The notes: generated by a model not told the origin, from the sequence alone. A DNA stretch of 49,752 nt from Bacteroidales bacterium (GCA_027064095.1 JAMOQI010000033.1:1-49752), one strand, 5' to 3'; positions 1 to 8,969 are shown, counted from the stretch's first letter. Program-made: numbers and translations.

Positions 1-955
1 TTTTCGGCTCTGCATTATTATTTATGTATGCGATGTCTAATAGTTCTTCAAAAACAGAAGTGAAACTAGAATCTGATTTGCTTAGCTCCAGCATGCTTAA
101 TAATACATTCATTTTTTTATTGACATCTAATTTTGACGAAACCATACCTAGTTTGAGTTCTTCAATGGCCTTATTTATGTTATTTATTGATCGGTAATAA
201 TCAGCTAAAGCAAAATGAACAAAACCGTCTTGGGGGTCAATATCAAGTATTTTTTGATAATATTCAAAAGCTTTGTCATTTTGTCCTTCTTTAGAGTATA
301 ATTCAGCAATCATTCCATAATAATCTTTGTTATTAGGTTGATATTTAATCATTTTTTCTAATGTCTCTATTGCTTTTTTATAATTGCCTTCTTTTAGATA
401 AATTTGTTTTATTTGACTCATTACTCCATCTTCGTAACCAAATTTATCTATAATTTCTTTATACACATCTATCGCTTTGTTATATTCCTTATTCCAAATG
501 TGTAAATTTGCCTTTTGGTAATAATATTCCTTACGTTCCGGAGCTATTTTTATAAGTTGTTGATTTACTTTTATGGCATTGTCAAATTGTTTTTGTTGTT
601 GATATATTCTTAGCAGTAATTCTTGATACCAGATATTCTTTTTGTCAATGTTTATAGCTTTTTTACTTAATTCAATAGCTTTTTTCGGATTCATATTTTC
701 ATACATTCTTGCAAGTTCATAATAACTTGCATCATGATTGGGATTCATATTAATGCATGATTCAAAGCCTTTCTCTGCTAAGGCTGTTTTTCCTTGGAAT
801 AGATTTTTTTTTGCCTCAATAAATTTATTAGAAACAGTATAATTTATTGTGCTATCGTTTTTATCTATTTTTAAAGCTGCTGTTTGCTTATTCGTAGCAC
901 ATGACGAGATAAGAATTATAAAAAAAATAAAGTATAATTTATTGACGAAATTCAT
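1..955 (-). CDS. TPR-repeat lipoprotein, C-terminus cut by window edge
   Basis: The gene reads leftward from ATG at 955 and runs off the window, giving 318 visible codons. The N-terminus is a lipoprotein signal with lipobox LISSC (Cys19). What follows is a series of helical tetratricopeptide repeats, recognisable by recurring patterns such as A-x-x-x-Y-x-K-A-I-E and N-P-N-H-D-A-S-Y-Y-E-L-A. TPR lipoproteins usually scaffold protein complexes in the envelope, and the partner here cannot be inferred. A good Bacteroidota-type promoter lies directly upstream, so it is probably transcribed separately from rodA. The fold is clear; the specific function is unknown. Confidence 0.85.
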   Translation of the reverse strand, partial: MNFVNKLYFIFFIILISSCATNKQTAALKIDKNDSTINYTVSNKFIEAKKNLFQGKTALAEKGFESCINMNPNHDASYYELARMYENMNPKKAIELSKKAINIDKKNIWYQELLLRIYQQQKQFDNAIKVNQQLIKIAPERKEYYYQKANLHIWNKEYNKAIDVYKEIIDKFGYEDGVMSQIKQIYLKEGNYKKAIETLEKMIKYQPNNKDYYGMIAELYSKEGQNDKAFEYYQKILDIDPQDGFVHFALADYYRSINNINKAIEELKLGMVSSKLDVNKKMNVLLSMLELSKSDSSFTSVFEELLDIAYINNNAEPK

Positions 956-981
956 ATTTATAACAGCTTGAAATTGATTTG

Positions 982-1013
982 CAAAGGTACAGAATTATAG
1001 CGTCGTAAATCAA
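982..1013 (-). promoter_or_regulatory. Bacteroidota-type promoter for the TPR lipoprotein
   Basis: Read on the minus strand, TTG (1013-1011) is followed after 21 bases by TACCTTTG (989-982). This matches the -33 TTG / -7 TAnnTTTG consensus of the Bacteroidota primary sigma factor. It lies 27 bases upstream of the ATG at 955. Confidence 0.7.
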
Positions 1014-1022
1014 TTGAATTAT

Positions 1023-1105
1023 CTATTAACTAACTGAGCTTGACATAAGATTTATCTCCCAGAAAGTCAATAGTATGCCGGATTTGTTGCTAAAAATTAC
1101 AAAAT
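1023..1105 (-). repeat. Dispersed intergenic repeat, copy A
   Basis: Read on the minus strand, this stretch closely resembles 40687-40772. Shared words include TTTTTAGCAA, a CCG block, CTATTG and GAGATAAATCTTA, in the same order and spacing. Its end also resembles 10274-10310 and 42218-42260. It makes up much of the 371-base gap between the TPR lipoprotein and rodA. I see nothing else recognisable in the rest of that gap (1106-1326). Confidence 0.6.
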
Positions 1106-1326
1106 TATAGATGACTATTACTAGTTTTTTAGTGCATAAATGGGGTGTTATTGGTTTTTCTTCTGTAAATTTCGATTAATAGCATCTATTCTTTCTCAAA
1201 TATATTTGTATTATCCCGACCAGTCTTGAGGTAAGCGCAAGGAGGCTTTTATAAACTTGTGTTACATAGGAACTAATTGTTTGAAACTGTGAGTAAAGGT
1301 TTTCTCGAACTTAGGTTATGAACTTC

Positions 1327-2595
1327 CTATAATAGTTTCATACGCTCTGCATCCTGACGAATAAAAATAAATAATAGTATTGTGAATGCCCATAGAGATG
1401 AGCCCCCATAGCTAAAGAAGGGTAGAGGAATACCTATGACAGGTAGAATACCAAGCACCATTCCTATATTTATCGTAAAATGAAAAAATAATACAGAAGC
1501 AACTCCATATCCATATATTTGTGAAAATATGGACCTTTGTCGTTCTGCGACATATATTATCCTAATCAGAAGTATTACAAATAAAATTACAACTAATGAA
1601 CTTCCTATAAATCCCCATTCTTCTCCGACAGTACAAAAAATAAAGTCTGTACTTTGCTCAGGAACAAAATTAAATTTTGTCTGTGTGCCATTTAAAAATC
1701 CTTTACCGGAAATACTTCCTGAGCCTATTGCAATTTTTGATTGGTATACATTATAGCCTGCGCCTCTTAAGTCTTGCTTAAGATTTAAGAGTACTTTTAT
1801 TCTTACTTGTTGGTGTGGTTGTAGTTTACTGAAACCTAAATCTACCGAGAATACGAAAGCAACAATGATAGCAAAAATGCCAAAAAGTTTCAATACATTT
1901 GATAAGTTCTTTTTCATAAATAAATATGAAAGGCTTATAATTAATAGTATTACCCCAAGGAGTATTAATTTGTAGGTTAAGCTTTGCAATAATAATGTTA
2001 ATACTGCTAAGAATGCAAAAATAAGTCCTATTACAAAGATGTTTCCTGATAGCCCACGCCGGTACAGTACAAAAATAAATGACACATAAACTAAGGCACT
2101 ACCTGTGTCATTTTGGAGTAGAATAAGGAATGCTGGTAATATAATTATTACACCTGCTATTATAGTTGCTTTTAGATTTCCTACTTTTACATCAAGGTTG
2201 CTAAGGTATTGTGCTAAAGCCAGTGAGGTGGCGTATTTAACAAATTCGGCAGGCTGAATTGCAAAACTTCCTATTTGAAACCATGATTTTGAACCTGCAA
2301 CTTCTTTCCCGAATAGTAATACGAGAATCAAACTAAGTATATGAAATCCGTATATTGCATATGAAAACTGACTAAAAAACTTTGGCGCTATTATAATTAT
2401 TATCAAAGCAATAACAATTGATGCCGCTATCCATATCATCTGTTTCCCATATCGCTGAGAGAAATCAAAAATAGCATGGTTGCTGGGATTATATACGGCA
2501 GAATATATATTTAACCAGCCAAAGAATACCAGCAGTAGGTAAATTGAAATTATTACCCAATCCAAATCTCTCCACGCTAATCTTCTATCTCTCAT
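1327..2595 (-). CDS. rodA: Rod shape-determining SEDS protein RodA
   Basis: This is a 422-residue polytopic membrane protein of the SEDS family (FtsW/RodA/SpoVE), the peptidoglycan glycosyltransferase of the elongation machinery. Diagnostic features are about ten hydrophobic segments, the central block with IAIGSGSISGKG followed by FVPEQSTDFIF, and the C-terminal PFFSYGGSS motif. These are the conserved RodA signatures. Its start overlaps the end of the PBP2 gene by 11 bases, so the two are translationally linked and the products work as a pair: RodA polymerises and PBP2 cross-links and activates. Length and motifs are normal for the family. No mreBCD genes lie adjacent upstream, although those genes often precede this pair in Bacteroidota. 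Confidence 0.97.
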   Translation of the reverse strand: MRDRRLAWRDLDWVIISIYLLLVFFGWLNIYSAVYNPSNHAIFDFSQRYGKQMIWIAASIVIALIIIIIAPKFFSQFSYAIYGFHILSLILVLLFGKEVAGSKSWFQIGSFAIQPAEFVKYATSLALAQYLSNLDVKVGNLKATIIAGVIIILPAFLILLQNDTGSALVYVSFIFVLYRRGLSGNIFVIGLIFAFLAVLTLLLQSLTYKLILLGVILLIISLSYLFMKKNLSNVLKLFGIFAIIVAFVFSVDLGFSKLQPHQQVRIKVLLNLKQDLRGAGYNVYQSKIAIGSGSISGKGFLNGTQTKFNFVPEQSTDFIFCTVGEEWGFIGSSLVVILFVILLIRIIYVAERQRSIFSQIYGYGVASVLFFHFTINIGMVLGILPVIGIPLPFFSYGGSSLWAFTILLFIFIRQDAERMKLL

Positions 2596-4423
2596 CTTCT
2601 GGAATTAAATTACCTTCTAACATTCTTTTCTCTAGCCATTTTCTGTTTTTAGGGATATATCCCTTCAGATATTTTTCTATCATTAGGCTAGCTATGGGGG
2701 CAGCCCATGTTCCTCCGTAACCTGAGTTCTCTACAAAGACTGCAATTGCAATTTGGGGATTGTCTTTTGGAGCAAATGCAATAAAAACAGAATGATTTTC
2801 CCCATGAGGGTTCTGGGCAGTACCGGTTTTACCACAAACAGCTATGCTGTCTATTTTTGCTAGTTTAGCTGTCCCGTTTTCCACAACCTTTTCCATCCCA
2901 TTTACCACAATATCGAAATATTTACTATTTATTCCAACATAATTTTTCTTTGTAAAGGACGGATTATTTTTGGCAGAATCACCAATCTGAGCTACAATAT
3001 GTGGGGTGTAATAATATCCTCTATTTGCTATAAATGCTGCTTCATTTGCCATTTGAAGAGGAGTCTCTAATATTTCTCCTTGTCCTATTGCTAAAGAAAT
3101 TGTAGTAATAGCATTCCAGTGTCCTTTGCCATAATATTTGTCATAATATTCTACCTTTGGAATATTGCCGCCTCTTTCGTAGGGTAAATCTATTCCGAGT
3201 TTTTTCCCAAATCCCATTTTTAATGTATAATCACGCCATTTTCTGAATCCCATTTCTGAATTTTTGTAAGCATGATTATTTATGATACTTCTATAAACAT
3301 TACAGAAATATGCATTACATGATATTTTTATAGCTTCTTCAAGATTTATTGTAGGTGTATGTGAATGACATCCTACATGTAGACCCTTGTAGTTGAAACC
3401 ATTATGGCAAGTATAGGTGGTTGAAGGATATAATACACCTTCCTGTTGTGCTATAAGTGCTTGTACTAACTTAAAAGTAGAGCCTGGTGGGTATGATGAG
3501 TTTAATGCCCGTGTTAGCAATGGCTTATGTTTGTCTTTTAATAAGCTATCATAATTATTAGAGCGTATTCTACCTACGAGTAAATTCGGGTCGTAACTGG
3601 GTGCGCTTACCATGCTGATAATTTCTCCGCTACTAGGCTCTATTGCTACTATTGCCCCAATTTTATTTCTCATCAATTCCTCACCATAAGTTTGCAAGTC
3701 AACATCAAGTCCCAGATGTAGATTATATCCCTTTTTGGCAGGAATATCATATTTACCATTATGAAACGAACCTTTCTCTCGATTATATACATCAACCATA
3801 AGCTTTTCAACTCCTTTTTCTCCTCTGAGGTATTTTTCATAGGATTTCTCAATGCCACTTTTACCAATATAATCTCCTGATGAGTAGAATGTATCGTTTT
3901 TTAACTCTTTGCTGTTTACTTCTCCAATAAAGCCTAATAGATGAGCTGCATTTTTATATGGATACTTACGCAATGTCCTTGCTTGAACATAGAATCCGGG
4001 GAATTGAAATAATTTTTCTTGAAGAAATGCTGTTTGTGTTTTTGATAGTTGTTTTACAAAAATACTTGCCTTCCTGCGGCTATACTTTTTTGCTTTTTTA
4101 TATTTGCGTTGATATTCCAGAGTGTCAATACCTATTAGTTTACAGAAGTTGACAATATTAATATCTTTAGCTTCCTTTGGTATTATCATTAGGTCAAATA
4201 TTGCTTCATTATAAACAATAAGTTTATTGTTTCTATCAAAAACTAAACCTCGAGGTGGATAAATAGTAATATCCTTTCTAGTGTTGTTTTCTGCAGCAAA
4301 TACATATTCATTATTAAACAATTGTAAAATAGATAAGCGTATTAGAAATATTATTCCGACAAAAATAAAAAAACCGTAAATGGTATATTTGCGATTTGCA
4401 TATTTATCTTTACGCATTATCAT
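2585..4423 (-). CDS. mrdA: Penicillin-binding protein 2 (transpeptidase)
   Basis: This 612-residue class B PBP is the cross-linking partner of RodA in lateral wall growth. It has one N-terminal membrane anchor (about residues 14-34), a dimerisation/pedestal domain, then the transpeptidase domain. All three catalytic motifs are present: S-T-F-K (Ser315), S-C-N (368-370) and K-T-G (532-534). Two ATG codons (4423 and 4417) are possible starts; the longer is given. It overlaps rodA downstream. A possible -7 element TATTTTTG lies at 4486-4479 on the minus strand, without a clear -33. Assignment is firm; only the exact start is open. Confidence 0.97.
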   Translation of the reverse strand: MIMRKDKYANRKYTIYGFFIFVGIIFLIRLSILQLFNNEYVFAAENNTRKDITIYPPRGLVFDRNNKLIVYNEAIFDLMIIPKEAKDINIVNFCKLIGIDTLEYQRKYKKAKKYSRRKASIFVKQLSKTQTAFLQEKLFQFPGFYVQARTLRKYPYKNAAHLLGFIGEVNSKELKNDTFYSSGDYIGKSGIEKSYEKYLRGEKGVEKLMVDVYNREKGSFHNGKYDIPAKKGYNLHLGLDVDLQTYGEELMRNKIGAIVAIEPSSGEIISMVSAPSYDPNLLVGRIRSNNYDSLLKDKHKPLLTRALNSSYPPGSTFKLVQALIAQQEGVLYPSTTYTCHNGFNYKGLHVGCHSHTPTINLEEAIKISCNAYFCNVYRSIINNHAYKNSEMGFRKWRDYTLKMGFGKKLGIDLPYERGGNIPKVEYYDKYYGKGHWNAITTISLAIGQGEILETPLQMANEAAFIANRGYYYTPHIVAQIGDSAKNNPSFTKKNYVGINSKYFDIVVNGMEKVVENGTAKLAKIDSIAVCGKTGTAQNPHGENHSVFIAFAPKDNPQIAIAVFVENSGYGGTWAAPIASLMIEKYLKGYIPKNRKWLEKRMLEGNLIPEDER

Positions 4424-4562
4424 AATTCGAATATTGAAAATTAGTTTGTCCTAAAGGAAATTACTTAGATTGTAATTACAAAAATAGTATATGAAGTAGC
4501 TTTTCATATAATGCCTTAAGCCATTTGTTAACAATCAAAAGTGAACATTGTAGGGGAAAAGG

Positions 4563-4715
4563 CATAATTATGTCTCAAAACTTTGTTGTGAGTGTTGAAG
4601 CTGTTGTAAAACAAGAGTTTATAGAATAAAAGTAGGACGCTGTTTTGGTGAGGCTTTAGATTTAGCTAAGCAATTTAGTTTTCAGTAGCTTCAGCACAGA
4701 AAAATTTTGGGTTAA
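4563..4715 (+). repeat. Second intergenic repeat family, copy 1
   Basis: This lies in the 361-base gap upstream of the PBP2 gene. By eye it aligns with 13625-13775 over roughly 150 bases. Shared blocks in the same order are AATTATG, ACTTTGTT, TGGTGAGG, TTAAG/CTAAG, AGTAG and ATAGAAAA/ACAGAAAA with one or two small gaps. Identity is only moderate. The stretch has no good reading frame. The rest of the gap shows nothing beyond AT-rich sequence. Confidence 0.45.
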
Positions 4716-4784
4716 ATATTTATACTTGAGGATAGAGTATTTACAATGTAAAAAGATATTCTTTTCTAATTAGCATCAGCCTAA

Positions 4785-5345
4785 TTAAAAATAAAATATC
4801 AAAAGGAATATGAGAGGAATTAAAATCCCAATGCTTATTAAAATGGTTCCTCGCCATTTGAGTCCATTTTTGCCTTTTAGGATAAACATGCCAGATATTG
4901 CTAGTATTATCAAGGAAACTGCAAAAATATCTGAAAACCATTTCCAATAAAAATTAGGGTTATAATGAAGCCAGTTTACAGTATGAAATACTTTTCTTTT
5001 GCTTAGTGTCTCTACTCTCCCTGAGCCCGTTTTTGTATCAAAGATAGCATTACCTCCTTTAAAGAATATTTTCAGCCTTTCGTTATTGGGAAAGTAGAAT
5101 TTGCGATATTTATTATCGATATCAATTTCTTTGAGAATAGCTATAGCTTTACTTTTATCAAAGTCGTTTTTATCAATTTTTTGCTCAGTTTTGACATTCC
5201 ATTTCTTTACTATATAACTTGGATCCCAGTCATCTAAATGATTTATAGCTATTCCTGACAAAGAATAAATTAAAATCATACCAACAAAGAAATAACCTAA
5301 ATCTCTATGTGTGGCTCTATTAAATTTGCGCAGTTTCTTACCCAT
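4785..5345 (-). CDS. PepSY-associated membrane protein
   Basis: The product has 186 residues starting at ATG 5345. An upstream in-frame TTG at 5357 falls next to a hairpin and is unlikely. The layout is an N-terminal basic stretch, a membrane helix ending in SGIAINHL, a periplasmic part of about 100 residues, then two membrane helices containing the LAISGMFILKGKNGLKWRG block. This is the arrangement of short PepSY_TM proteins found in Bacteroidota. The H-x(n)-W-LHYNP element before the second helix is typical of the family. Members often sit near iron or redox loci, but no substrate is known. The gene follows an OB-fold lipoprotein with a strong hairpin in between. Confidence 0.75.
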   Translation of the reverse strand: MGKKLRKFNRATHRDLGYFFVGMILIYSLSGIAINHLDDWDPSYIVKKWNVKTEQKIDKNDFDKSKAIAILKEIDIDNKYRKFYFPNNERLKIFFKGGNAIFDTKTGSGRVETLSKRKVFHTVNWLHYNPNFYWKWFSDIFAVSLIILAISGMFILKGKNGLKWRGTILISIGILIPLIFLLIFYF

Positions 5346-5364
5346 AAATATCAACAATAAAAAG

Positions 5365-5391
5365 CAAGGTCAGCTTTTATTGCTGACCTTG
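5365..5391 (-). terminator. Hairpin terminator between the OB-fold and PepSY genes
   Basis: CAAGGTCAGC pairs perfectly with GCTGACCTTG around a 7-base loop. Read on the minus strand it is followed by GCTTTTTATTG. It ends 19 bases before the PepSY start codon, so it could act as a partial terminator or attenuator between the two genes. Confidence 0.8.
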
Positions 5392-5409
5392 ATATTTTTA
5401 ACAGTATTA

Positions 5410-6135
5410 TTATTTATCTTCTGATTTTTCTTCTGCTTTTTCTTTTTGTTCAGCTTTCTCATCAGCTATTTCAGCAGCGCTGTCGTCAAAGTGTTTTGCT
5501 TCACTTTTTACTTCAACGCTTTCGTCAATTTTATAATCTTCTGCTTTAACAGAATAGAAAGAGACGTGATCTTTACCTTCTGCTTTAGCTTCTTCTAACA
5601 TTTTTTTAAGGCCGGCAATTTGATTTTGTAATCCTTTAATCTGCTTCTTGTGTTTGGTATCGTTATCAGGAAACATACCTTTTTCTCCATCTTCATGGTG
5701 TTCTTCTTCAGCTTCTTCTTTTTGAGGTCCATTGGCTATTAGCTCTTCAAGTTCTGCTTCTTGCTCCATGATATAATTATCATCAACTCTAAATTCATCA
5801 ACAATACCATTTACAATTACTCTGTGATCCATTACCTCGTCAGCACGGAAATTTCCTGATTCGTCAGTAGCTTTAATATGTATATCAGTGCTGTCACCCA
5901 AAATAACCATCTTTGTTCCTCCGTGTTTGCACACATGATCAACATCTCCTTCTACTGTAACTGTTTGTCCAACCAAATCAGCTATTTTAAGTTCTAATTG
6001 GTCAACTGTTAAAACCTCTGTATTAGCTTGTTCTGATTCTTTAACAACTGCTGTTTCTGCATTCTTTGCTCCGTCATTATTACATGCTACAATAGAGAAT
6101 GCAACAACGGTAAATAAAAATAATTTTTTAATCAT
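5410..6135 (-). CDS. OB-fold lipoprotein with acidic/basic coiled tail
   Basis: This 241-residue lipoprotein has a signal ending SIVAC (Cys18). Residues from about 45 to 130 look like a small OB-fold (tRNA_anti-like) domain: V-G-Q-T-V-T-V-E-G-D-V-D-H-V-C-K-H-G-G-T and V-I-V-N-G-I-V-D-E-F. The CKHGG element with an exposed Cys and His recalls predicted metal- or redox-related OB proteins; this is an inference. The rest is highly charged: a Glu/His stretch, a predicted coiled coil rich in Lys and Glu, then a Glu/Lys/Ala tail. It precedes the PepSY membrane protein, which suggests a paired envelope function. No specific role can be named. Confidence 0.7.
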   Translation of the reverse strand: MIKKLFLFTVVAFSIVACNNDGAKNAETAVVKESEQANTEVLTVDQLELKIADLVGQTVTVEGDVDHVCKHGGTKMVILGDSTDIHIKATDESGNFRADEVMDHRVIVNGIVDEFRVDDNYIMEQEAELEELIANGPQKEEAEEEHHEDGEKGMFPDNDTKHKKQIKGLQNQIAGLKKMLEEAKAEGKDHVSFYSVKAEDYKIDESVEVKSEAKHFDDSAAEIADEKAEQKEKAEEKSEDK

Positions 6136-6205
6136 AGTTTTAAGTGTTTAATTTTAATAATGTTATGGGGTGCAATGTTACGAAAAATAATTAATCATTG
6201 GAGAA

Positions 6206-6760
6206 TTAAAATAACTTTTGAATATCTTTCTTTAAGAATTCTATAGCATGCTCAGTTTGCAATTTCTTATTTCCCATTACAGATTCAAAAATTCTCTTAC
6301 TTAATTCAATACCATTATCATCTGGTTTTAAGTCTATAGCGGCATTATTAATTAGATTCACTAAATCTTCTTTCGCAGCCTTAAGCATTGTCCAACTTTC
6401 TTTAGAGATATATAATTGTTGAGCTAAATTATGTTCATATTCATCTCTTATTGCTTTTAGTAATGCCGCTTGCAACTGATAAACCTTTTGTGATGGTTTT
6501 TGTACTCTGAAAACTAAACTTTGGGGGGATATGCGTTCAAGAAATAAAACCATTCTTTCGTATGCTTGCAATCGTATAGGAGTTAAATATTTTTTGTCTT
6601 CCTGTTTTATTTGTAATCGCAATTCCTCTATTTGTGTTTTTAATTCTTTCTTGTTAATTTCTTCTTGTGCATTCAAGTGTAACTTAAGTAGAAAGTATGC
6701 TGTGATAAATACCACTATTGAAGGAATGGTGTACTTTGCTATTTCTAATGTCTCTTGCAT
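6206..6760 (-). CDS. Membrane-anchored coiled-coil protein of unknown function
   Basis: The product has 184 residues starting at ATG 6760. The longer frame opens with TTG at 6781, which overlaps the presumed -7 element, so ATG is preferred. One N-terminal membrane helix (TIPSIVVFITAYFLLKL) is followed by a charged coiled coil (E-E-I-N-K-K-E-L-K-T-Q-I-E-E-L-R) and a helical C-terminal domain containing RLQAYERM and SPQSL. It resembles a conserved single-copy protein seen across Bacteroidota, possibly one assigned to a DUF such as DUF7935; that name is uncertain. Neighbours give no functional clue. Confidence 0.7.
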   Translation of the reverse strand: MQETLEIAKYTIPSIVVFITAYFLLKLHLNAQEEINKKELKTQIEELRLQIKQEDKKYLTPIRLQAYERMVLFLERISPQSLVFRVQKPSQKVYQLQAALLKAIRDEYEHNLAQQLYISKESWTMLKAAKEDLVNLINNAAIDLKPDDNGIELSKRIFESVMGNKKLQTEHAIEFLKKDIQKLF

Positions 6761-6778
6761 ATCATTATTAATTTGATG

Positions 6779-6786
6779 CAAATATA
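6779..6786 (-). promoter_or_regulatory. -7 element (TATATTTG) for the coiled-coil gene
   Basis: TATATTTG on the minus strand (6786-6779) matches TAnnTTTG and sits 18 bases upstream of ATG 6760. No convincing -33 TTG is seen. It argues against the upstream TTG start. Confidence 0.45.
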
Positions 6787-6913
6787 ATCTGTTTTTCTTT
6801 TTATGTGAATATTGAACTAAATAAACTTTTATTTAGTTATTGTAAGGAAACGTATAATGTTGCGTCACTGTTGATTCAACTGTCAGAAGTAATTTTTTGA
6901 CCTATAAAAATTA

Positions 6914-6949
6914 AAAAAGGTAGCTAAAAATAATTATAGTTACCTTTTT
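6914..6949 (-). terminator. Terminator downstream of tonB
   Basis: AAAAAGGTAGCT pairs with AGTTACCTTTTT (one G-T wobble) around a 12-base AT loop. On the minus strand a T-rich stretch follows the stem. It sits 90 bases past the tonB stop codon and before the next minus-strand gene. Confidence 0.75.
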
Positions 6950-7038
6950 CAATTGTATAATTGCCTGTTTTGTGTTACCAATGATTATAAGAATTACATA
7001 GCATCCTTTTCATCAATATATATTAATTGGATATTTTA

Positions 7039-7707
7039 CTAATTTTTTAATTTGAATTTAATAGGAATTCTCATATATGTTGCTACAGATAAAATTCCTT
7101 GTTTTGCCGGCTTCCATGGAGGCATAGATTTTACAACTCTTATTGCTTCCTCTTCTAATAAAGGATCAACATGTCTTAGAACTTTCACTTCTCTAATTTT
7201 TCCATTAGCACCAATTGTAAATTGTACATAGATGGTACCCTCTAAATTATAATCTATTGCCATCTGTGGGTATTTAATATTATTTTTTAGGAATAATTGC
7301 ATCGCTTCTTCTCCGCCTGGAAATTGTGGGTTTACTGTAGGAAACTCATAGAAAGGTTCGGTATATTCTTCAGGTTCTGGTTCATCAAAATCTATATCTC
7401 CTAAATCATCAATGTCTTTTGAATATACGATAATTTTATCATCAGGTATTTTTGTGTTATTGTCAACGACTTTTATTGTACTGAAAACTATTTTAGGAAT
7501 TTCCTTTGGCTTTGGACGCTCAGTGTTTTCAATTACTGCTTCGTCCCAGTTTATTACTGCTGTGGTCTCGGGTAATTCTATTCTGGTTGTATTAGTTTTG
7601 TACTCAAAAGCATAAAATATTATGCTTAAACTAATAGCTAATCCAAGTAAAAAAAATGTTCTTGTATGCAAATCTAAATTTGCATTTTTTGTTTTCTTGA
7701 TTTCCAT
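7039..7707 (-). CDS. tonB: TonB-family energy transducer
   Basis: This is a 222-residue protein. One N-terminal membrane helix (about residues 16-33) anchors it in the inner membrane. An acidic linker with PKP and PEPEEYTEP segments spans the periplasm. The C-terminal TonB domain begins near PQFPGGEEAM and includes the KYPQMA element (YP motif), GTIYVQFTIGANGKI and MPPWKPAKQG, the usual layout of Bacteroidota TonB proteins. It passes proton-motive energy from ExbB/ExbD to outer-membrane receptors. No exbB or exbD gene is in the window, so it is probably one of several TonB copies. Confidence 0.93.
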   Translation of the reverse strand: MEIKKTKNANLDLHTRTFFLLGLAISLSIIFYAFEYKTNTTRIELPETTAVINWDEAVIENTERPKPKEIPKIVFSTIKVVDNNTKIPDDKIIVYSKDIDDLGDIDFDEPEPEEYTEPFYEFPTVNPQFPGGEEAMQLFLKNNIKYPQMAIDYNLEGTIYVQFTIGANGKIREVKVLRHVDPLLEEEAIRVVKSMPPWKPAKQGILSVATYMRIPIKFKLKN

Positions 7708-7756
7708 GGTAAATATTTTAATGGGTTAATAATATGTTGAAAAACAAGAATGTTGC

Positions 7757-7764
7757 CAAAACTA
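7757..7764 (-). promoter_or_regulatory. -7 element (TAGTTTTG) for tonB
   Basis: On the minus strand, TAGTTTTG (7764-7757) matches TAnnTTTG and lies 50 bases upstream of the tonB ATG. The -33 region is not convincing. Confidence 0.45.
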
Positions 7765-7892
7765 TAATTTTTGTTAATTTATAGTTAATGGTTGATATTA
7801 CTAAGTAAAAGGCTGTTGATAAAGTTGATTTTTAGAATAGTATAAAATTCAAAGTAGATTAGGCTGTGAGAGTGAAAATGAAATATTATTTT

Positions 7893-8969
7893 TTATTTAT
7901 TGTTATTGTTTTGAAAAAAGCTATCTAAATTTGTTCCAATGCTTATGGTGTTAGTGCCACCGGATAAATGATATGATGTTCTGGAATATCCAATCTTGAA
8001 TTTGTAAACCTTTAGTCCAACTCCAAAAGAAAAGCCTACGAGCCCACTTCTATTAGCGATTTTCATTTCTTGTTGTCGTCGATAGTTATAACCAAATCTG
8101 ACCATAAATTTGCCTTTACCTGGTATAAATTCTACTCCTAATATTATGTGTCGCAATGTATTATCTGTAATATCCCATGCTTTTGAACTGGTTTTTACTT
8201 CACCGGTAAATGGATCAACTTCTCCTTCGTGACTAGGATCAGAATATTTTAAATCCCATTTTTGTAAATTGTTGAACAAGAATAGTAACCTAAAAGGAGC
8301 ATGTTCAAACTTTTTGGCGATGCCAAATTGTATATTGAAGTGCAGTGGTTCATTATCACTTCCAGTGTAGGTGGATATCTGTCTCCCCATATTTTTAAAT
8401 ATCAAAGAGGAACTTAATAATTTATTATCGTTAGAATAATTTAATGCTACATCTGCTGCTATTCCGTAGGAGTGATATGATTCAAGGTTAGATAAAATAT
8501 TTTTAATATTCACACCCAGTCGTAAATTATCAGAAAGTGGTTTCGACCATCCAATTACAAAATTATATTCTGATGCGTTGAATGTTCCGGTTTCTTGTCC
8601 CGTATTATCTGTTGCATCAAACGTACCATAATTTATAAATTGTAAGCTGCCAACAAAAGTTCCTAATTTTTTAATATTATGACCAAAAGAAATAAAACCA
8701 GCCTTAGTTCCGGCAAAATATCCTAAGTAATTTAAAGATATCTGATGATGCATTTCGTTTGTTATTAATGAAGGGTTTGAATATGCTAAATCAATATCAT
8801 TATCATCAATTGTGGCAAAATTTGACCCAAAAGCTGATACTCTTGCAGAATTAGATAAGTTCATAAATTCATATACGTATCTACCTCCAGCTTGTGCTAA
8901 AACAGTATTGTTAGTTGTAATTAAAATTAAAGCGATGATTAATAATGCTTTATATCTGATAGTATTCAA
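7893..8969 (-). CDS. porQ: Type IX secretion system protein PorQ
   Basis: This is an outer-membrane beta-barrel protein of the PorV/PorQ (FadL-like) group. The mature N-terminus contains GGRYVYEFMNLSNSARV followed by a Gly/Asp block with AYSNPSLI, which is highly typical of PorQ. Members are accessory components of the type IX secretion system. The open frame begins with TTG at 9011, but the presumed -7 element lies exactly there. A second in-frame TTG at 8969 gives MNTIRYKALLIIALILI, a clean signal peptide ending VLAQ, so I chose it (358 residues). The start is uncertain, the family is not. It is far from the gld cluster, as is usual for porQ. Confidence 0.85.
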   Translation of the reverse strand: MNTIRYKALLIIALILITTNNTVLAQAGGRYVYEFMNLSNSARVSAFGSNFATIDDNDIDLAYSNPSLITNEMHHQISLNYLGYFAGTKAGFISFGHNIKKLGTFVGSLQFINYGTFDATDNTGQETGTFNASEYNFVIGWSKPLSDNLRLGVNIKNILSNLESYHSYGIAADVALNYSNDNKLLSSSLIFKNMGRQISTYTGSDNEPLHFNIQFGIAKKFEHAPFRLLFLFNNLQKWDLKYSDPSHEGEVDPFTGEVKTSSKAWDITDNTLRHIILGVEFIPGKGKFMVRFGYNYRRQQEMKIANRSGLVGFSFGVGLKVYKFKIGYSRTSYHLSGGTNTISIGTNLDSFFQNNNNK

